Notes under the pieces: generated by a model
Databases searched by the model: none
Told to the model about the DNA's origin: nothing
Seen by the model: the letters and a program-made list of their open reading frames with translations, nothing else
Part shown: in pieces, positions 23,696-37,068 of the stretch
Numbering within the stretch: position 1 is the first letter of the stretch
Layout of the letters: each line of letters starts with the position of its first letter
Source: Lachnospiraceae bacterium
GTDB lineage: Bacteria > Bacillota > Clostridia > Lachnospirales > Lachnospiraceae
Assembly (NCBI GenBank): GCA_016282745.1
Contig: JAEELL010000024.1
Location: 1-64,000 of the forward strand
Reading direction: 5' to 3'
DNA: 64,000 nt
Program-made: the position numbers and the translations under genes

Positions 23696-25462
23696 ATGGA
23701 AAAAGCATCTAAAATATACGGAATTAACGGACCTGTTGTATACATCAAGGGTAAGACTGATTTCCAGATGGGTGAAATGGTTTATGTCAGCGAAGAAAGA
23801 CTTGTTGGTGAAGTAATCGGTCTTACATCTGAAATGACTACTATTCAGGTATATGAAGAAACCAGTGGACTTAAACCGGGTGAATTGGTTTACGGCACCG
23901 GAAGCGCTATTTTCGTAACACTGGCGCCTGGAATTCTTAATAATATTTTTGACGGTATTGAGAGACCTCTTAGCGAAATCAAGAGAGAATCAGGTGCCTT
24001 CATCAAAAGAGGTGTGTCTGTTGATTCACTTGACACCGACAGATTATGGGATACTCACATCACTATTAAAGAGGGTGATTACATTACCGGTGGCACTATC
24101 ATTGCAGAGGTTCAGGAAACAAGAGCCATTGTACACAAATCAATGATTCCACCAGCTCTTTCAGGAACTGTTGTCAGTGTAATGAAAGATGGAAGATACA
24201 CTATAAACGACACTATTGCAGTTTTGAAAAAAGATGACGGAACTGAGGTTGAGCTTACTCTTACACAGAAATGGCCTATCAGAACTCCAAGACCAATCGC
24301 AAAGCGTTATCCTTCTTCTATTCCGCTTATCACAGGACAGAGAATTCTTGATACTCTCTTCCCTATTGCCAAGGGTGGTACTGCTGCAATTCCCGGTGGT
24401 TTCGGTACAGGAAAGACAATGAGTCAGCATCAGATTGCAAAATGGTCTGACGCAGACATTATTATATACATCGGTTGCGGTGAGCGTGGAAATGAGATGA
24501 CTCAGGTTCTTGAGGAGTTCTCAGAACTTATCGATCCCCGTTCAGGCAATCCGCTTATGGACAGAACAACACTTATTGCAAATACATCAAACATGCCTGT
24601 TGCTGCCCGTGAAGCCAGCATTTACACAGGTATAACGCTTGCAGAATACTACAGAGATATGGGTTACCATGTTGCTATTATGGCGGACTCAACATCAAGA
24701 TGGGCTGAAGCTTTAAGAGAATTGTCAGGACGTCTCGAAGAGATGCCTGCCGAGGAAGGTTTCCCGGCTTATCTTGCCAGCAGACTTTCTGCATTTTACG
24801 AGAGAGCCGGTTACATGGAGAATCTCAACGGTACTGAAGGTTCAGTTTCAATTATCGGTGCCGTTTCACCACAGGGTGGAGATTTCTCAGAACCTGTAAC
24901 TCAGAATACAAAGAGATTCGTTCGTTGTTTTTGGGGACTTGATAAATCACTTGCTTACGCAAGACATTACCCTGCTATTCACTGGCTTACAAGTTACAGT
25001 GAGTACATGACTGATTTGTCAAACTGGTACAACACACATGTTGATATTGACTTTGTTGAATGCAGAAACAAGATTCTTGCAATCCTCAACAAAGAAAGTG
25101 AGTTGATGGAAATTGTAAAACTTATCGGTAGTGACGTACTGCCGGATGACCAGAAACTTACACTTGAAATTGCACGTATTATCCGTCTTGGTTTCCTTCA
25201 GCAGAACGCCTTCCATCCGGAAGACACTTGCGTTCCACTTGAAAAACAGCTCAAGATGATGCGTACTATTCTCTATTTAAATGACAGATGTTCAGATATC
25301 ATTTCACTTGGTATCCCTGTATCTGTTTTGAAAGAACAGAATTTATTTGAAAAAATAATCTCTATCAAATATGATGTTGCAAACAATGAATTGGAAAAAT
25401 TCGATGATTACAAACAGTTAATCGACAATTTCCATGCCACAATTATGGCTAAACACGCATAA
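23696..25462 (+). CDS. atpA: V-type ATP synthase catalytic subunit A
   Basis: A 588-residue catalytic subunit. It has the P-loop GGFGTGKT (about 233-240), the extra V-type insertion domain near 110-190, the Walker B region [17 protein letters not shown] and the C-terminal helical domain. It binds and hydrolyses or makes ATP with subunit B in the A3B3 head. AGGAGG precedes the ATG 9 bases after subunit E. Confidence 0.97.
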   Translation: MEKASKIYGINGPVVYIKGKTDFQMGEMVYVSEERLVGEVIGLTSEMTTIQVYEETSGLKPGELVYGTGSAIFVTLAPGILNNIFDGIERPLSEIKRESGAFIKRGVSVDSLDTDRLWDTHITIKEGDYITGGTIIAEVQETRAIVHKSMIPPALSGTVVSVMKDGRYTINDTIAVLKKDDGTEVELTLTQKWPIRTPRPIAKRYPSSIPLITGQRILDTLFPIAKGGTAAIPGGFGTGKTMSQHQIAKWSDADIIIYIGCGERGNEMTQVLEEFSELIDPRSGNPLMDRTTLIANTSNMPVAAREASIYTGITLAEYYRDMGYHVAIMADSTSRWAEALRELSGRLEEMPAEEGFPAYLASRLSAFYERAGYMENLNGTEGSVSIIGAVSPQGGDFSEPVTQNTKRFVRCFWGLDKSLAYARHYPAIHWLTSYSEYMTDLSNWYNTHVDIDFVECRNKILAILNKESELMEIVKLIGSDVLPDDQKLTLEIARIIRLGFLQQNAFHPEDTCVPLEKQLKMMRTILYLNDRCSDIISLGIPVSVLKEQNLFEKIISIKYDVANNELEKFDDYKQLIDNFHATIMAKHA

Positions 25463-25474
25463 GGAGGTACCTAA

Positions 25475-26899
25475 ATGGCTATTGAATATTTAGGTTTAAG
25501 CGAAATCAACGGTCCTCTTGTTGCACTTGAAGGTGTACAGGATGCCGCCTATGATGAAATAGTTGAATTTTCCATCAATGATGGTGAAGATAAAAAAATC
25601 GGAAGAATTATAGAAATCTATGGTGACAAAGCAGTCATTCAGGTATTCGAAGGTTCTGAGGGAATGTCACTTACAAACACTCACACAAAACTTACAGGAC
25701 ACCCAATGGAGGTTGCACTTTCAACCGATATTCTTGGACGTACTTTTAACGGTATAGGTGTTCCAATCGATGGTCTCGGACCAATTGATGCAGAGGAGAG
25801 ACGTGATGTAAACGGAATGCCACTTAACCCTGTTTCAAGAGAATATCCAAGAAACTATATCAGAACCGGTATTTCTGCAATCGATTGTCTTACCACATTA
25901 ATCAGAGGTCAGAAACTTCCAATTTTCTCAGGAAACGGACTTCCTCATGATCAGCTTGCAGCTCAGATTGTTAACCAGTCATCCCTGGGTGACGATACTG
26001 ACGAAGAATTTGCTGTTGTATTTGCAGCCATGGGTGTAAAGCATGACGTTGCCGAATATTTCCAAAAAACATTTGAGGAGTCAGGTGCTTCAGAACACGT
26101 TGTTATGTTCCTCAACATGGCAAACGACCCTGTTGTTGAGCGACTCATCACACCAAAGGTTGCCCTCACAGTTGCAGAATACCTTGCCTACGAAAAGGGA
26201 ATGCACATCCTTGTTGTCCTCACAGATATGACAACATATGCTGAGGCAATGCGTGAGGTTTCCTCATCAAAAGGTGAGATTCCTTCAAGAAAAGGTTATC
26301 CCGGTTATTTATATTCAGAACTTGCAACACTTTACGAACGTGCAGGAATTGTTGAAGGCGCGAGCGGTTCAGTTACACAGATTCCGATTTTGACAATGCC
26401 AAATGATGATATTACCCATCCTATTCCTGACCTTACAGGATATATTACTGAAGGTCAGATTGTTTTAGACAGAGGACTTAACGGACAGTCACTTTATCCG
26501 CCAATCAATGTCCTCCCTTCACTTTCCCGTCTTATGAAGGACGGTATCGGTGAAGGCTACACAAGAGAAGATCATCAGGACGTTGCAAATCAGCTTTTCT
26601 CTTCTTACGCAAAAGTTGGTGATGCCAGAGCTTTGGCTTCGGTAATCGGTGAAGACGAGTTATCACCAACTGACAAGAAATATCTTGAATTCGGTAGAGC
26701 GTTTGAATCAGAGTTTGTCGGTCAGGGACCAAATGTTAACCGTACAATTACCCAGACACTTGATCTTGGATGGAAGTTATTACATCTTCTTCCAAAGGAA
26801 GAGTTAGACAGAATTGACACCAAGATAATGGACAAATATTATGACATTACCGGCGGTTCAATTTCTACCGAAGAAGAAAACGAAACTGAAGAAAATTAA
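25475..26899 (+). CDS. atpB: V-type ATP synthase subunit B
   Basis: A 474-residue non-catalytic subunit that alternates with A. As usual it lacks a P-loop ([16 protein letters not shown] stands in its place) but keeps [30 protein letters not shown] and TERAGI-like segments. The acidic tail (EEENETEEN) is short. AAGGAGG lies before the ATG. The 196-base gap to subunit D (26900-27095) is very AT-rich, with repeated AATAA and ATTA words and no frame. Confidence 0.97.
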   Translation: MAIEYLGLSEINGPLVALEGVQDAAYDEIVEFSINDGEDKKIGRIIEIYGDKAVIQVFEGSEGMSLTNTHTKLTGHPMEVALSTDILGRTFNGIGVPIDGLGPIDAEERRDVNGMPLNPVSREYPRNYIRTGISAIDCLTTLIRGQKLPIFSGNGLPHDQLAAQIVNQSSLGDDTDEEFAVVFAAMGVKHDVAEYFQKTFEESGASEHVVMFLNMANDPVVERLITPKVALTVAEYLAYEKGMHILVVLTDMTTYAEAMREVSSSKGEIPSRKGYPGYLYSELATLYERAGIVEGASGSVTQIPILTMPNDDITHPIPDLTGYITEGQIVLDRGLNGQSLYPPINVLPSLSRLMKDGIGEGYTREDHQDVANQLFSSYAKVGDARALASVIGEDELSPTDKKYLEFGRAFESEFVGQGPNVNRTITQTLDLGWKLLHLLPKEELDRIDTKIMDKYYDITGGSISTEEENETEEN

Positions 26900-27095
26900 T
26901 ACTTTATAATTATATTTATTAATTCTAATAAGATTCATAATGTAACAATATATAATACAATCGTTCATATTAGAATTATTCATTAATGCAAATTTCACTA
27001 TTATAATAAACATAATAAGATTACGAATTTACAATTATGTAGTGAAAAAAATACACAGTATATTAGATATTATATTAAGTATGGAGGTTTAGATA

Positions 27096-27710
27096 ATGGA
27101 TATAAAGGCAGCACCTACCAAGGGAAACCTGATTGCAGCAAAGAATTCACTTGCACTTGCAAAACAGGGTTTTGAGCTGATGGATAAAAAAAGAAATATT
27201 CTTGTCCGTGAAATAATGGATCTTAATCAGCGCGCCAAGGATATTCAAATAGAAATTGACAAAACCTTCACTGAGGCATACAGGGCTTTGGAAAAAGCCA
27301 ACATAGACTTGGGAATTCAGAATGTCGAAGTATTTGCATTTAATGTTCCACTCATTGACGACATTAAAATCAAGAGCCGAAGTATTATGGGAACTGAGAT
27401 TCCTTTGGTAACTCACAACGATGCAATACACAATCCTGTATATTCATTCTACGGCACAACCGAGTCCTTAGACCATGCAAAACAGTGTTTTGAAAATGTT
27501 GCTAACCTTAGTGTACGACTTGCAATGATTGAAAACTCTGCATACAGGCTTGCTTACAATATCAGAAAGACTCAGAAGCGTGCAAATGCTCTCAGAAATA
27601 TTACTATTCCTACTTATGAGGAATTAGTTATTAACCTTACAAATGCTCTTGAAGAAAAAGAGCGTGAGGAATTCACGCGACTTAAAGTTATAAAGAAACG
27701 AAATGTTTAA
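27096..27710 (+). CDS. atpD: V-type ATP synthase subunit D
   Basis: A 204-residue rotor-axle subunit made of a long antiparallel coiled coil. It starts with the typical APTKGNLIAAKNSLALAKQGFELMDKKRNIL and ends with ENSAYRLAYNIRKTQKRANALRNITIP. TATGGAGG precedes the start. It is the last gene of the operon and is followed directly by a terminator. Confidence 0.95.
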   Translation: MDIKAAPTKGNLIAAKNSLALAKQGFELMDKKRNILVREIMDLNQRAKDIQIEIDKTFTEAYRALEKANIDLGIQNVEVFAFNVPLIDDIKIKSRSIMGTEIPLVTHNDAIHNPVYSFYGTTESLDHAKQCFENVANLSVRLAMIENSAYRLAYNIRKTQKRANALRNITIPTYEELVINLTNALEEKEREEFTRLKVIKKRNV

Positions 27711-27718
27711 ATCAACTT

Positions 27719-27752
27719 CCCTACCCTTCAATCATGATGGGTAGGGATTTTT
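27719..27752 (+). terminator. V-ATPase operon terminator
   Basis: CCCTACCC, a 12-base loop, GGGTAGGG and ATTTTT, 8 bases after the subunit D stop. The convergent small gene (27728-27967) ends within it. Confidence 0.88.
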
Positions 27753-27967
27753 GTAGATATAATCAATACTGATGAAATAATCAGATATAGCATTTGAAAT
27801 ACACACCAAGATGAAATAAAGTAAATATTTTTAGTCCCCGGAGTATAAAAATATATTATCATTATAGTGGCCCACAAAGCATTCAAGCCAAATATAATTT
27901 TATACTCTCTTTTAAGTTTCTTAAAATCTATTTTTCCTTTTAAAATATCAGTGTTTTTTTTAATCAT
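27728..27967 (-). CDS. Small two-helix membrane protein, unknown
   Basis: A 79-residue protein with a basic N-terminus (KKLKREYK) and two membrane helices (about 26-42 and 50-71). It is preceded by AGAAAGGAATAGA. Its stop lies inside the V-ATPase terminator stem. No family is recognised. Between it and dacA (27968-28375) the DNA is AT-rich, with a short palindrome (AAGACTATAATAGTCTT, 28340-28356) near the dacA leader. Confidence 0.55.
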   Translation of the reverse strand: MIKKNTDILKGKIDFKKLKREYKIIFGLNALWATIMIIYFYTPGTKNIYFISSWCVFQMLYLIISSVLIISTKIPTHHD

Positions 27968-28375
27968 TCTATTCCTTTCTGCTAACTTTTATTGCTTTGT
28001 TCCATACGTTTTTACTATTGAATATTCATCTCTAACGTTTAGATAACTAATTCGCTCCTTTTTCTGTCTATAAGTTATACTCTTTAAATTTGGAATAAAA
28101 AATGAGCATTGTAAAACCCGCGAGCCCAACGTCAATTATTCTATATATATACATATCCTGTCAAGTTTTTTTAGTTAAATTCAGTTATTTTTATGTGCAT
28201 GGCTGATTAGTTACATAGATTTAAACAATATGTGATAAAATACTTGATTTTTGTTACTAAAGACGTTAAAATTGATACATGCTATGTGTGTCATTTATTT
28301 AACTATATGATGACACTCGCATTAACGATACAGATAAATAAAGACTATAATAGTCTTCTATATACGGAGGAACAC

Positions 28376-29905
28376 ATGAAGAAATTTACTGCATTGCTAC
28401 TGAGTGTCACTATGCTATTTGCAACACTTGGTGCTACAGTTATAGATATAGATACGAATGTTTACGCTGCAAAAAATGAAAAAGAAACTCCTGATAAGGA
28501 TTGGCCAAAGGGACCTGATATTTTTGGTACAAGTGCCTGCCTCATCGAGGCTTCTACAGGTACTGTTCTTTATGATAAGAGTTGTCACAAGAAGATGTAC
28601 CCTGCCAGTATTACAAAGATTATGACTGCTCTTCTCACTATTGAAAACGCCAACTTGGGAGATACCGTTACATTTTCGCAGAATGCAATCGATTCTCTGG
28701 AATACGATGCTGCCAATGTTGGTATGGTGGTTGGCGAAGAGATGTCAGTTGAGGATTGTCTTTATGCCCTTATGCTTCACAGTGCCAACGAAGTTGCAAC
28801 TGCACTGGCCGAACACGTAGGTGGTTCAGTAGATGAATTTGCCAATATGATGAATGAACGTGCAAAAAAGGCAGGAGCCCAGGGCACTCATTTTGCAAAC
28901 GCCAACGGACTTTTCAACGAGAATCATTACATTACAGCTTATGATATGGCTATGATTACAAAAGATGCTGTTGCAAATCCTGTATTTTTAAATATTTCCG
29001 GCACCAATAATTACACCCTTAGCAAAACCAACAAAAAGGATGCCTTTACCGTTTACAACAGACATAAGATGCTATACAAGAATAACGCATATTATTATGA
29101 AGGTATATTAGGAGGTAAGACCGGATATACAACTGAATCCGGAACTACACTTGTAACCTACGCCAGAAGGAACGGTATGACTCTTATCGCTGTAGTACTT
29201 AACTCCAACGGATATAACGTTTACAAAGATACAAAACTTCTGTTTGATTATGGATTTGAGAATTTCAAATTGGTTAATATTTCTGAAAATGAATCCAAAT
29301 TTGACTTCGAGTCAGACTTTGATTTTACTGACAGTTTAGCTTCTCCTTTTGGATTCAAAACTGATAAAGCACTGTCGATTGCAGCTGACAGTTGTGTAGT
29401 ACTTCCAAATAATAAGAATTTTGCAGATGTTACGTCTTCATTTGATTTCACCACCAGAGAGGACGCCCCTGCTTCTGCCATAGGTACCTACTCATATTAC
29501 TTCAACGACAAACCTGTTGGTTATGCACCTTTGGTCTACAAAGATACTGAAAAAACAGCGCCAACAGATTCAGATTCAAATTCAACTGACAATACAGCTT
29601 CTTCTGAGAATTCTTCGAAAACTGACAATAATGATGACAGTAGTGTTGATAAAAACTCAGACAAAAATACTGATTCAAATTCCGTATCAGATTCAAAAAA
29701 CAATAAGAACACAAAAGATACTAAAAGCCAAAAAACTAAATCTAAGAAGCACATTAAGATTAGTAAGAGATTTATTTCTATAATGGTTGTTGTAATTGTT
29801 ATTCTCGCTATCGTTATCGCTGTAGTTTGTTACATCAGAAAGAAACTTCGCGAACTCAATGCAATCAGAGAAAGCAAGAGACACAGAAATAGAGATTTGA
29901 GATAA
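28376..29905 (+). CDS. dacA: D-alanyl-D-alanine carboxypeptidase (PBP5/DacA type)
   Basis: A 509-residue penicillin-binding protein that trims peptidoglycan stem peptides. The signal peptide is followed by the peptidase S11 domain with all three active-site motifs: SITK (Ser78, Lys81), SAN (136-138) and KTG (248-250). A C-terminal beta domain leads to a Ser/Thr/Asn/Asp-rich linker of about 70 residues, one membrane helix and a basic cytoplasmic tail, rather than the usual amphipathic anchor. I start at the ATG at 28376 after GGAGG; the frame is open for 48 codons upstream but has no ribosome site. The recombinase-like gene follows 15 bases later. Confidence 0.93.
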   Translation: MKKFTALLLSVTMLFATLGATVIDIDTNVYAAKNEKETPDKDWPKGPDIFGTSACLIEASTGTVLYDKSCHKKMYPASITKIMTALLTIENANLGDTVTFSQNAIDSLEYDAANVGMVVGEEMSVEDCLYALMLHSANEVATALAEHVGGSVDEFANMMNERAKKAGAQGTHFANANGLFNENHYITAYDMAMITKDAVANPVFLNISGTNNYTLSKTNKKDAFTVYNRHKMLYKNNAYYYEGILGGKTGYTTESGTTLVTYARRNGMTLIAVVLNSNGYNVYKDTKLLFDYGFENFKLVNISENESKFDFESDFDFTDSLASPFGFKTDKALSIAADSCVVLPNNKNFADVTSSFDFTTREDAPASAIGTYSYYFNDKPVGYAPLVYKDTEKTAPTDSDSNSTDNTASSENSSKTDNNDDSSVDKNSDKNTDSNSVSDSKNNKNTKDTKSQKTKSKKHIKISKRFISIMVVVIVILAIVIAVVCYIRKKLRELNAIRESKRHRNRDLR

Positions 29906-29920
29906 TTAGGAGGTTATTTT

Positions 29921-30658
29921 ATGAATTGGGTTGCACCTATCAAAGATGAAAAAACATTAGAAGCTTTTAAGGAAGCATTAAAGGAGAGAGACTACAAATA
30001 CTACATTATGTTTGAGATTGGAGTTGGAACCGGACTTCAGCTTCAGGATATCCTGTTATTCAAGGTAAAAGATGTACTCAACAAAGACAGCATTTCTGTA
30101 TCATATGGTACTAAGGGAATTTCTACAACTTTCAAATTCCCAAAAGAACTCCAGAAGATTATTGCTGATTATTGCAAAGGTAAAAAACCTGATTCTTATC
30201 TCATTCTCGGACATGCCGGAACAAATAAACCTGTTTCAAGAGAGCAGGCATACAGAGTGTTTAGAGCTATTGGAAAGAGTGTTGGTCTCAACTCTATCGG
30301 AGCACAGACAATGAGAAAGACTTTTGCTTGGAATTATTACAAAGAAACCGGGGATATCTATTATCTTCAGAACTTATTTAATCACGCTTCACCATCTATT
30401 ACATATAGATTTATCGGTGAGAAGCCAAACATCGAAGTAGTTCTCAAGAAACTTACACCACAGGAAAATGAACGCAGCCGTTACTTCTTATACTTAAACG
30501 GCAGTGGAAAATCAAGACTCAACAACATTATCAACACACTTACTGAAATCAGAGATAATTTTGATTTACCAACAAACAACGATGCTTTCTACGGTAAAGT
30601 TGATTGTCTGTTAGAACAGCTTGATTCATTAATTGACAATTATAAAAATACAGATTGA
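29921..30658 (+). CDS. Degenerate tyrosine-recombinase-like protein
   Basis: A 245-residue protein that resembles the catalytic domain of phage integrases without the N-terminal DNA-binding domain. The segments line up, but key residues are changed. TGLQLQDIL has Gln where the first catalytic Arg should be. TMRKTFAW keeps the second Arg but lacks the flanking His. LFNHAS keeps a His. SPSITYRFIG puts Phe at the expected Tyr position, with a Tyr two residues before. About 60 further residues follow. It probably binds DNA or has a structural role rather than recombining. It is in one transcription unit with dacA (AGGAGG, 15-base gap). Confidence 0.75.
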   Translation: MNWVAPIKDEKTLEAFKEALKERDYKYYIMFEIGVGTGLQLQDILLFKVKDVLNKDSISVSYGTKGISTTFKFPKELQKIIADYCKGKKPDSYLILGHAGTNKPVSREQAYRVFRAIGKSVGLNSIGAQTMRKTFAWNYYKETGDIYYLQNLFNHASPSITYRFIGEKPNIEVVLKKLTPQENERSRYFLYLNGSGKSRLNNIINTLTEIRDNFDLPTNNDAFYGKVDCLLEQLDSLIDNYKNTD

Positions 30659-30680
30659 TTCACTTTTTGCGAATTATTAT

Positions 30681-30722
30681 AAAAAACAACCTGCAAGTTC
30701 CCAAACTCGCAGGTTGTTTTTT
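30681..30722. terminator. Bidirectional terminator
   Basis: AAAAAACAACCTGC and GCAGGTTGTTTTTT flank a 14-base loop. It ends the dacA unit on the plus strand and the exonuclease gene on the minus strand. Confidence 0.9.
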
Positions 30723-31731
30723 AATCTTCGTCATCATTATTTTCTTCATCCCATATTTCATCGATGACGATTTCATGATCGAGCATCTTTTGTCTTCGCT
30801 CTCTTCGTTTTTCTCTTATAGCATCCTGTTTTTCATAAATACTGTTTGCGCCTTCTTCATCAGTTGATTTCATAATTTTTATTACGAAAAAGGCTTCGTC
30901 GTCAACTTTTTTAATTTTAATTTTTCCCCTTACATAGCCATGCTCTTCGCATTCACCCAAACAATAGTACATTCGTCCACCGTCTGAGAACCACTTCAAT
31001 TTTGGTTTTAACATCTTATCACAGATGTTACATCTCATTTCCGATACATCTTTCTCCTCAAACATTTCTTCCTTTGAAAGAAACTCTCTTGATATATATT
31101 TTGTGTATGTATCGAATCTAACAAATACTTCTTCTTCCTTAATACGTGGTGAATAGAATGTATCAATAGACAATCTGTCTTTATATTTTTCAAAATCCAT
31201 CTCTTTCATGACTCGGGCTGTATAGTACGCATCACTTAAGGCCCTGTGAAATGGAATTGTCTCCTCAATATTGAGGTACTCAACTGCATGTGATAGAGTT
31301 CGTTTTATATGACCGTCGTCATATCGCAAACTGAACATCTTCTGAAGATCTATATAAAACAATGGAAAATCCAATATTCTCTCCATTCCGTAATGTTTCA
31401 TATTCTTCTGCAGTTCCGCTAAATCCATGGAACCCCATGTACAGAATATATAATCATCTCCACACCATTCTAGGAATTCGACAATCGCTCGTCTGAAATC
31501 CTTACCCTTATTAAGTTCTTCAGGTGTGAACTGCGTTATTTCCTTAATTTTATAGTGGAGCTTTTTGAAAATACGAGGCTTAATAATCTGCTGATATCTA
31601 TCTTCGATTTCTCTGTCCTCGTTAACTTTTACTGCCCCAATTTCAATTATTTCAAAGGTAATATCGCTATGTATATGATCTTTTCCGTACGGATTTTGAT
31701 TCCATTCCAAATCCATAACTATATAATCCAT
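30721..31731 (-). CDS. DnaQ-like 3'-5' exonuclease
   Basis: A 336-residue DEDDh exonuclease. Residues 1-180 show the motifs DLEWNQN (Exo I), the middle WGSMDL and HRALSDA (Exo III with the catalytic His). The C-terminal part has a four-Cys cluster (CNICDKM ... YYCLGECEEHGY) that suggests a zinc site, then an acidic end. It resembles KapD/inhibitor-of-KinA-type and ExoX-like nucleases. The substrate may be RNA or DNA. The start is the ATG at 31731, after AAAGG. It lies downstream of tRNA-Arg. Confidence 0.82.
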   Translation of the reverse strand: MDYIVMDLEWNQNPYGKDHIHSDITFEIIEIGAVKVNEDREIEDRYQQIIKPRIFKKLHYKIKEITQFTPEELNKGKDFRRAIVEFLEWCGDDYIFCTWGSMDLAELQKNMKHYGMERILDFPLFYIDLQKMFSLRYDDGHIKRTLSHAVEYLNIEETIPFHRALSDAYYTARVMKEMDFEKYKDRLSIDTFYSPRIKEEEVFVRFDTYTKYISREFLSKEEMFEEKDVSEMRCNICDKMLKPKLKWFSDGGRMYYCLGECEEHGYVRGKIKIKKVDDEAFFVIKIMKSTDEEGANSIYEKQDAIREKRRERRQKMLDHEIVIDEIWDEENNDDED

Positions 31732-31756
31732 ATACAACAACCTTTCTAAAATTTAT

Positions 31757-31784
31757 AATCGAGTAGGCTAACACCTACTCGATT
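31757..31784 (-). terminator. tRNA-Arg terminator hairpin
   Basis: AATCGAGTAGG and CCTACTCGATT are perfect arms around six bases. On the minus strand they are followed by an AT-rich stretch ending in TTTT, 81 bases after the tRNA. Confidence 0.55.
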
Positions 31785-31865
31785 TCCACAAAGTGGATAA
31801 TATCCCGATTCAACTTTCATACCAGGATGTATATTGGTACAATTATCAAATCCGATTTACTTTTC

Positions 31866-31942
31866 TGGCGTCCCTGACTGGAGTCGAACCAGCGGCCTTT
31901 CGCTTAGGAGGCGAACGCTCTATCCTACTGAGCTACAGAGAC
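31866..31942 (-). tRNA. tRNA-Arg (anticodon CCU)
   Basis: A 77-base tRNA with acceptor GTCTCTG/CAGGGAC, anticodon loop CTCCTAA, TTCGACT T loop, discriminator G and encoded CCA. It decodes AGG. It lies between serS and the exonuclease gene. Confidence 0.96.
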
Positions 31943-32016
31943 TAATTATATTTTCAAATTTTAAACAACTCTAGAATTACAAATTTGTGAGTTGCCAAAC
32001 TTATAATCAACTAAAT

Positions 32017-33300
32017 CTACTTAACTTCGATTTTCTCCATTCCACCCATATATGGTCTGAGTGCTTCAGGAATATTAACACTGCCATCTGCATTAAGGTT
32101 GTTCTCTAAGAATGCGATGAGCATACGTGGTGGAGCAACTACTGTATTGTTAAGAGTATGTGCGAAGTAATTTCCATTCTCTCCGCGAACTCTGATTGAC
32201 AATCTTCTTGCCTGAGCGTCACCTAAGTTAGAACAGCTACCTACCTCGAAGTACTTCTGCTGTCTTGGTGACCACGCCTCAACGTCAACAGACTTAACCT
32301 TGAGATCAGCCAAGTCTCCTGAACAACATTCCAATGTACGAACCGGAATATCAAGACTTCTGAATAAATCTACTGTATTCTTCCAAAGCTTATCGTACCA
32401 TTCCATACTGTCTTCAGGCTTACAGATAACAATCATTTCCTGCTTTTCAAACTGGTGGATACGATAAACTCCTCTTTCCTCTATACCGTGTGCACCCTTT
32501 TCTTTTCTGAAACATGGTGAGTAACTTGTGAGTGTGTATGGAAGATCTTCTTCGTTTGCAAATGTGTCGATGAACTTACCAATCATTGAGTGTTCACTTG
32601 TTCCGATAAGGTATAAATCCTCACCCTCAATCTTGTACATCATTGAGTCCATCTCGTCAAAACTCATAACACCTGTAACTACGTTACTTCTAATCATAAA
32701 AGGTGGTACACAATATGTGAAACCTCTGTTAATCATAAAATCTCTTGCATAAGAAATAACTGCTGAGTGAAGTCTTGCAATGTCACCCATCAAATAGTAG
32801 AAACCATTTCCTGCTACTTTTCTTGCAGCATCTAAATCAATTCCTGCAAACTTTTCCATGATTTCTGTATGATATGGAATCTCAAAATCAGGAACAACCG
32901 GCTCGCCGAACTTCTCTAATTCAACATTCTCACTGTCATCTTTTCCGATAGGAACAGAAGGATCGATAATGTTTGGAATAACCATCATCTTAGTCTTGAT
33001 GTCTTCCATAACTTTCTTTTCTTCTTCTGAAAGTTCATCTATTCTGGCATTTCCGGCAGCAACCTTTGCCATGATTTCCTGAGCTTCCTCTTTCTTGCCG
33101 TCTTTCATAAGTCCACCAATCATCTTTGATAACTTATTCTTCTCAGCACGAAGAGCCTCAACCTCTCCCTTGATTTCTCTGTTACGTAAATCAAGTTCAA
33201 TAACTTCATCTACCAATGGAAGCTTGTGATCCTGAAACTTATTCTTAATATTCTGCTTTACGATATCAGGATTTTCTCTTAAAAACTTTATATCTAACAT
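32017..33300 (-). CDS. serS: Seryl-tRNA synthetase
   Basis: A 427-residue class II synthetase. The N-terminal coiled-coil arm (about 30-100) binds the long arm of tRNA-Ser. Motif 2 is CFRKEKGAHG...YRIHQFEKQEM and motif 3 lies in RLSIRVRGENGNYFAHTLNNT. The length is normal. GAGGAG precedes the ATG. The upstream 197 bases hold a hairpin (CACCT...ACACATATGTGT...AGGTG, 33366-33391) but no T-box motif that I can find. Confidence 0.97.
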   Translation of the reverse strand: MLDIKFLRENPDIVKQNIKNKFQDHKLPLVDEVIELDLRNREIKGEVEALRAEKNKLSKMIGGLMKDGKKEEAQEIMAKVAAGNARIDELSEEEKKVMEDIKTKMMVIPNIIDPSVPIGKDDSENVELEKFGEPVVPDFEIPYHTEIMEKFAGIDLDAARKVAGNGFYYLMGDIARLHSAVISYARDFMINRGFTYCVPPFMIRSNVVTGVMSFDEMDSMMYKIEGEDLYLIGTSEHSMIGKFIDTFANEEDLPYTLTSYSPCFRKEKGAHGIEERGVYRIHQFEKQEMIVICKPEDSMEWYDKLWKNTVDLFRSLDIPVRTLECCSGDLADLKVKSVDVEAWSPRQQKYFEVGSCSNLGDAQARRLSIRVRGENGNYFAHTLNNTVVAPPRMLIAFLENNLNADGSVNIPEALRPYMGGMEKIEVK

Positions 33301-33497
33301 ATATTACTCCTCAAATACGTTATAAATTTGCGCACTCACAATATTAATACTATTTTGTTACTCGCCACCTAACACATATGTGTCTGAGGTGAAATTTATT
33401 TCACTTCTTATATAATCACTAATATCCGTACAAATGCACATAAATATCCAACATTGATTATAACCCTAGAAGCCTTATTTTGCAATAACTAAGTAAT

Positions 33498-36752
<3,255 letters not shown>

Positions 36753-36759
36753 TCATGCG

Positions 36760-37054
36760 CCTCCCTGCTTCATCTTTCGCTCGACTTTCGTGATTTTCGC
36801 CATTCGGCTTCAAATCACTTTCGTCAATCATAAAAATGCTTAACATTTTTATGATTTTATTTGCTCCGCAAATACATAGAAATAAAAATACGCAGCTTGA
36901 ATGCAAGCATTCCTTCTGCTCTTTTCTTTTTTCCTTTCGTCATGCCAGCTCGATTTCGCTTTGCTTCATCTCGCTGTTTTGCTCCGCAAATACATAGAAA
37001 TAAAAATACGCAGCTTGAATGCAAGCATTCCTTCTGCGTATTTTTATTTCTATG
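36760..37054. repeat. Cluster of palindromic and direct repeats upstream of lacZ
   Basis: This gene-free stretch holds a 60-bp exact direct repeat (36860-36919 and 36978-37037). It also has a hairpin with 12-bp arms (ATCATAAAAATG, 36828-36856) and a long hairpin with 21-bp arms (36993-37013 against 37034-37054). Only the second copy of the 60-mer is followed by its complementary arm. Parts of it (CTTTCGTGATTTTC, CAAATCACTTTCG, ATGCCAGCTCGA) resemble the MITE-like repeats at 40388 and 42312. The long hairpin may also stop transcription. Confidence 0.7.
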
Positions 37055-37068
37055 TGCATGACTCCGCC

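Noticed and set aside
33301-33497. T-box riboswitch upstream of serS
   Set aside because: No T-box sequence and no terminator/antiterminator pair; only one hairpin at 33366-33391.
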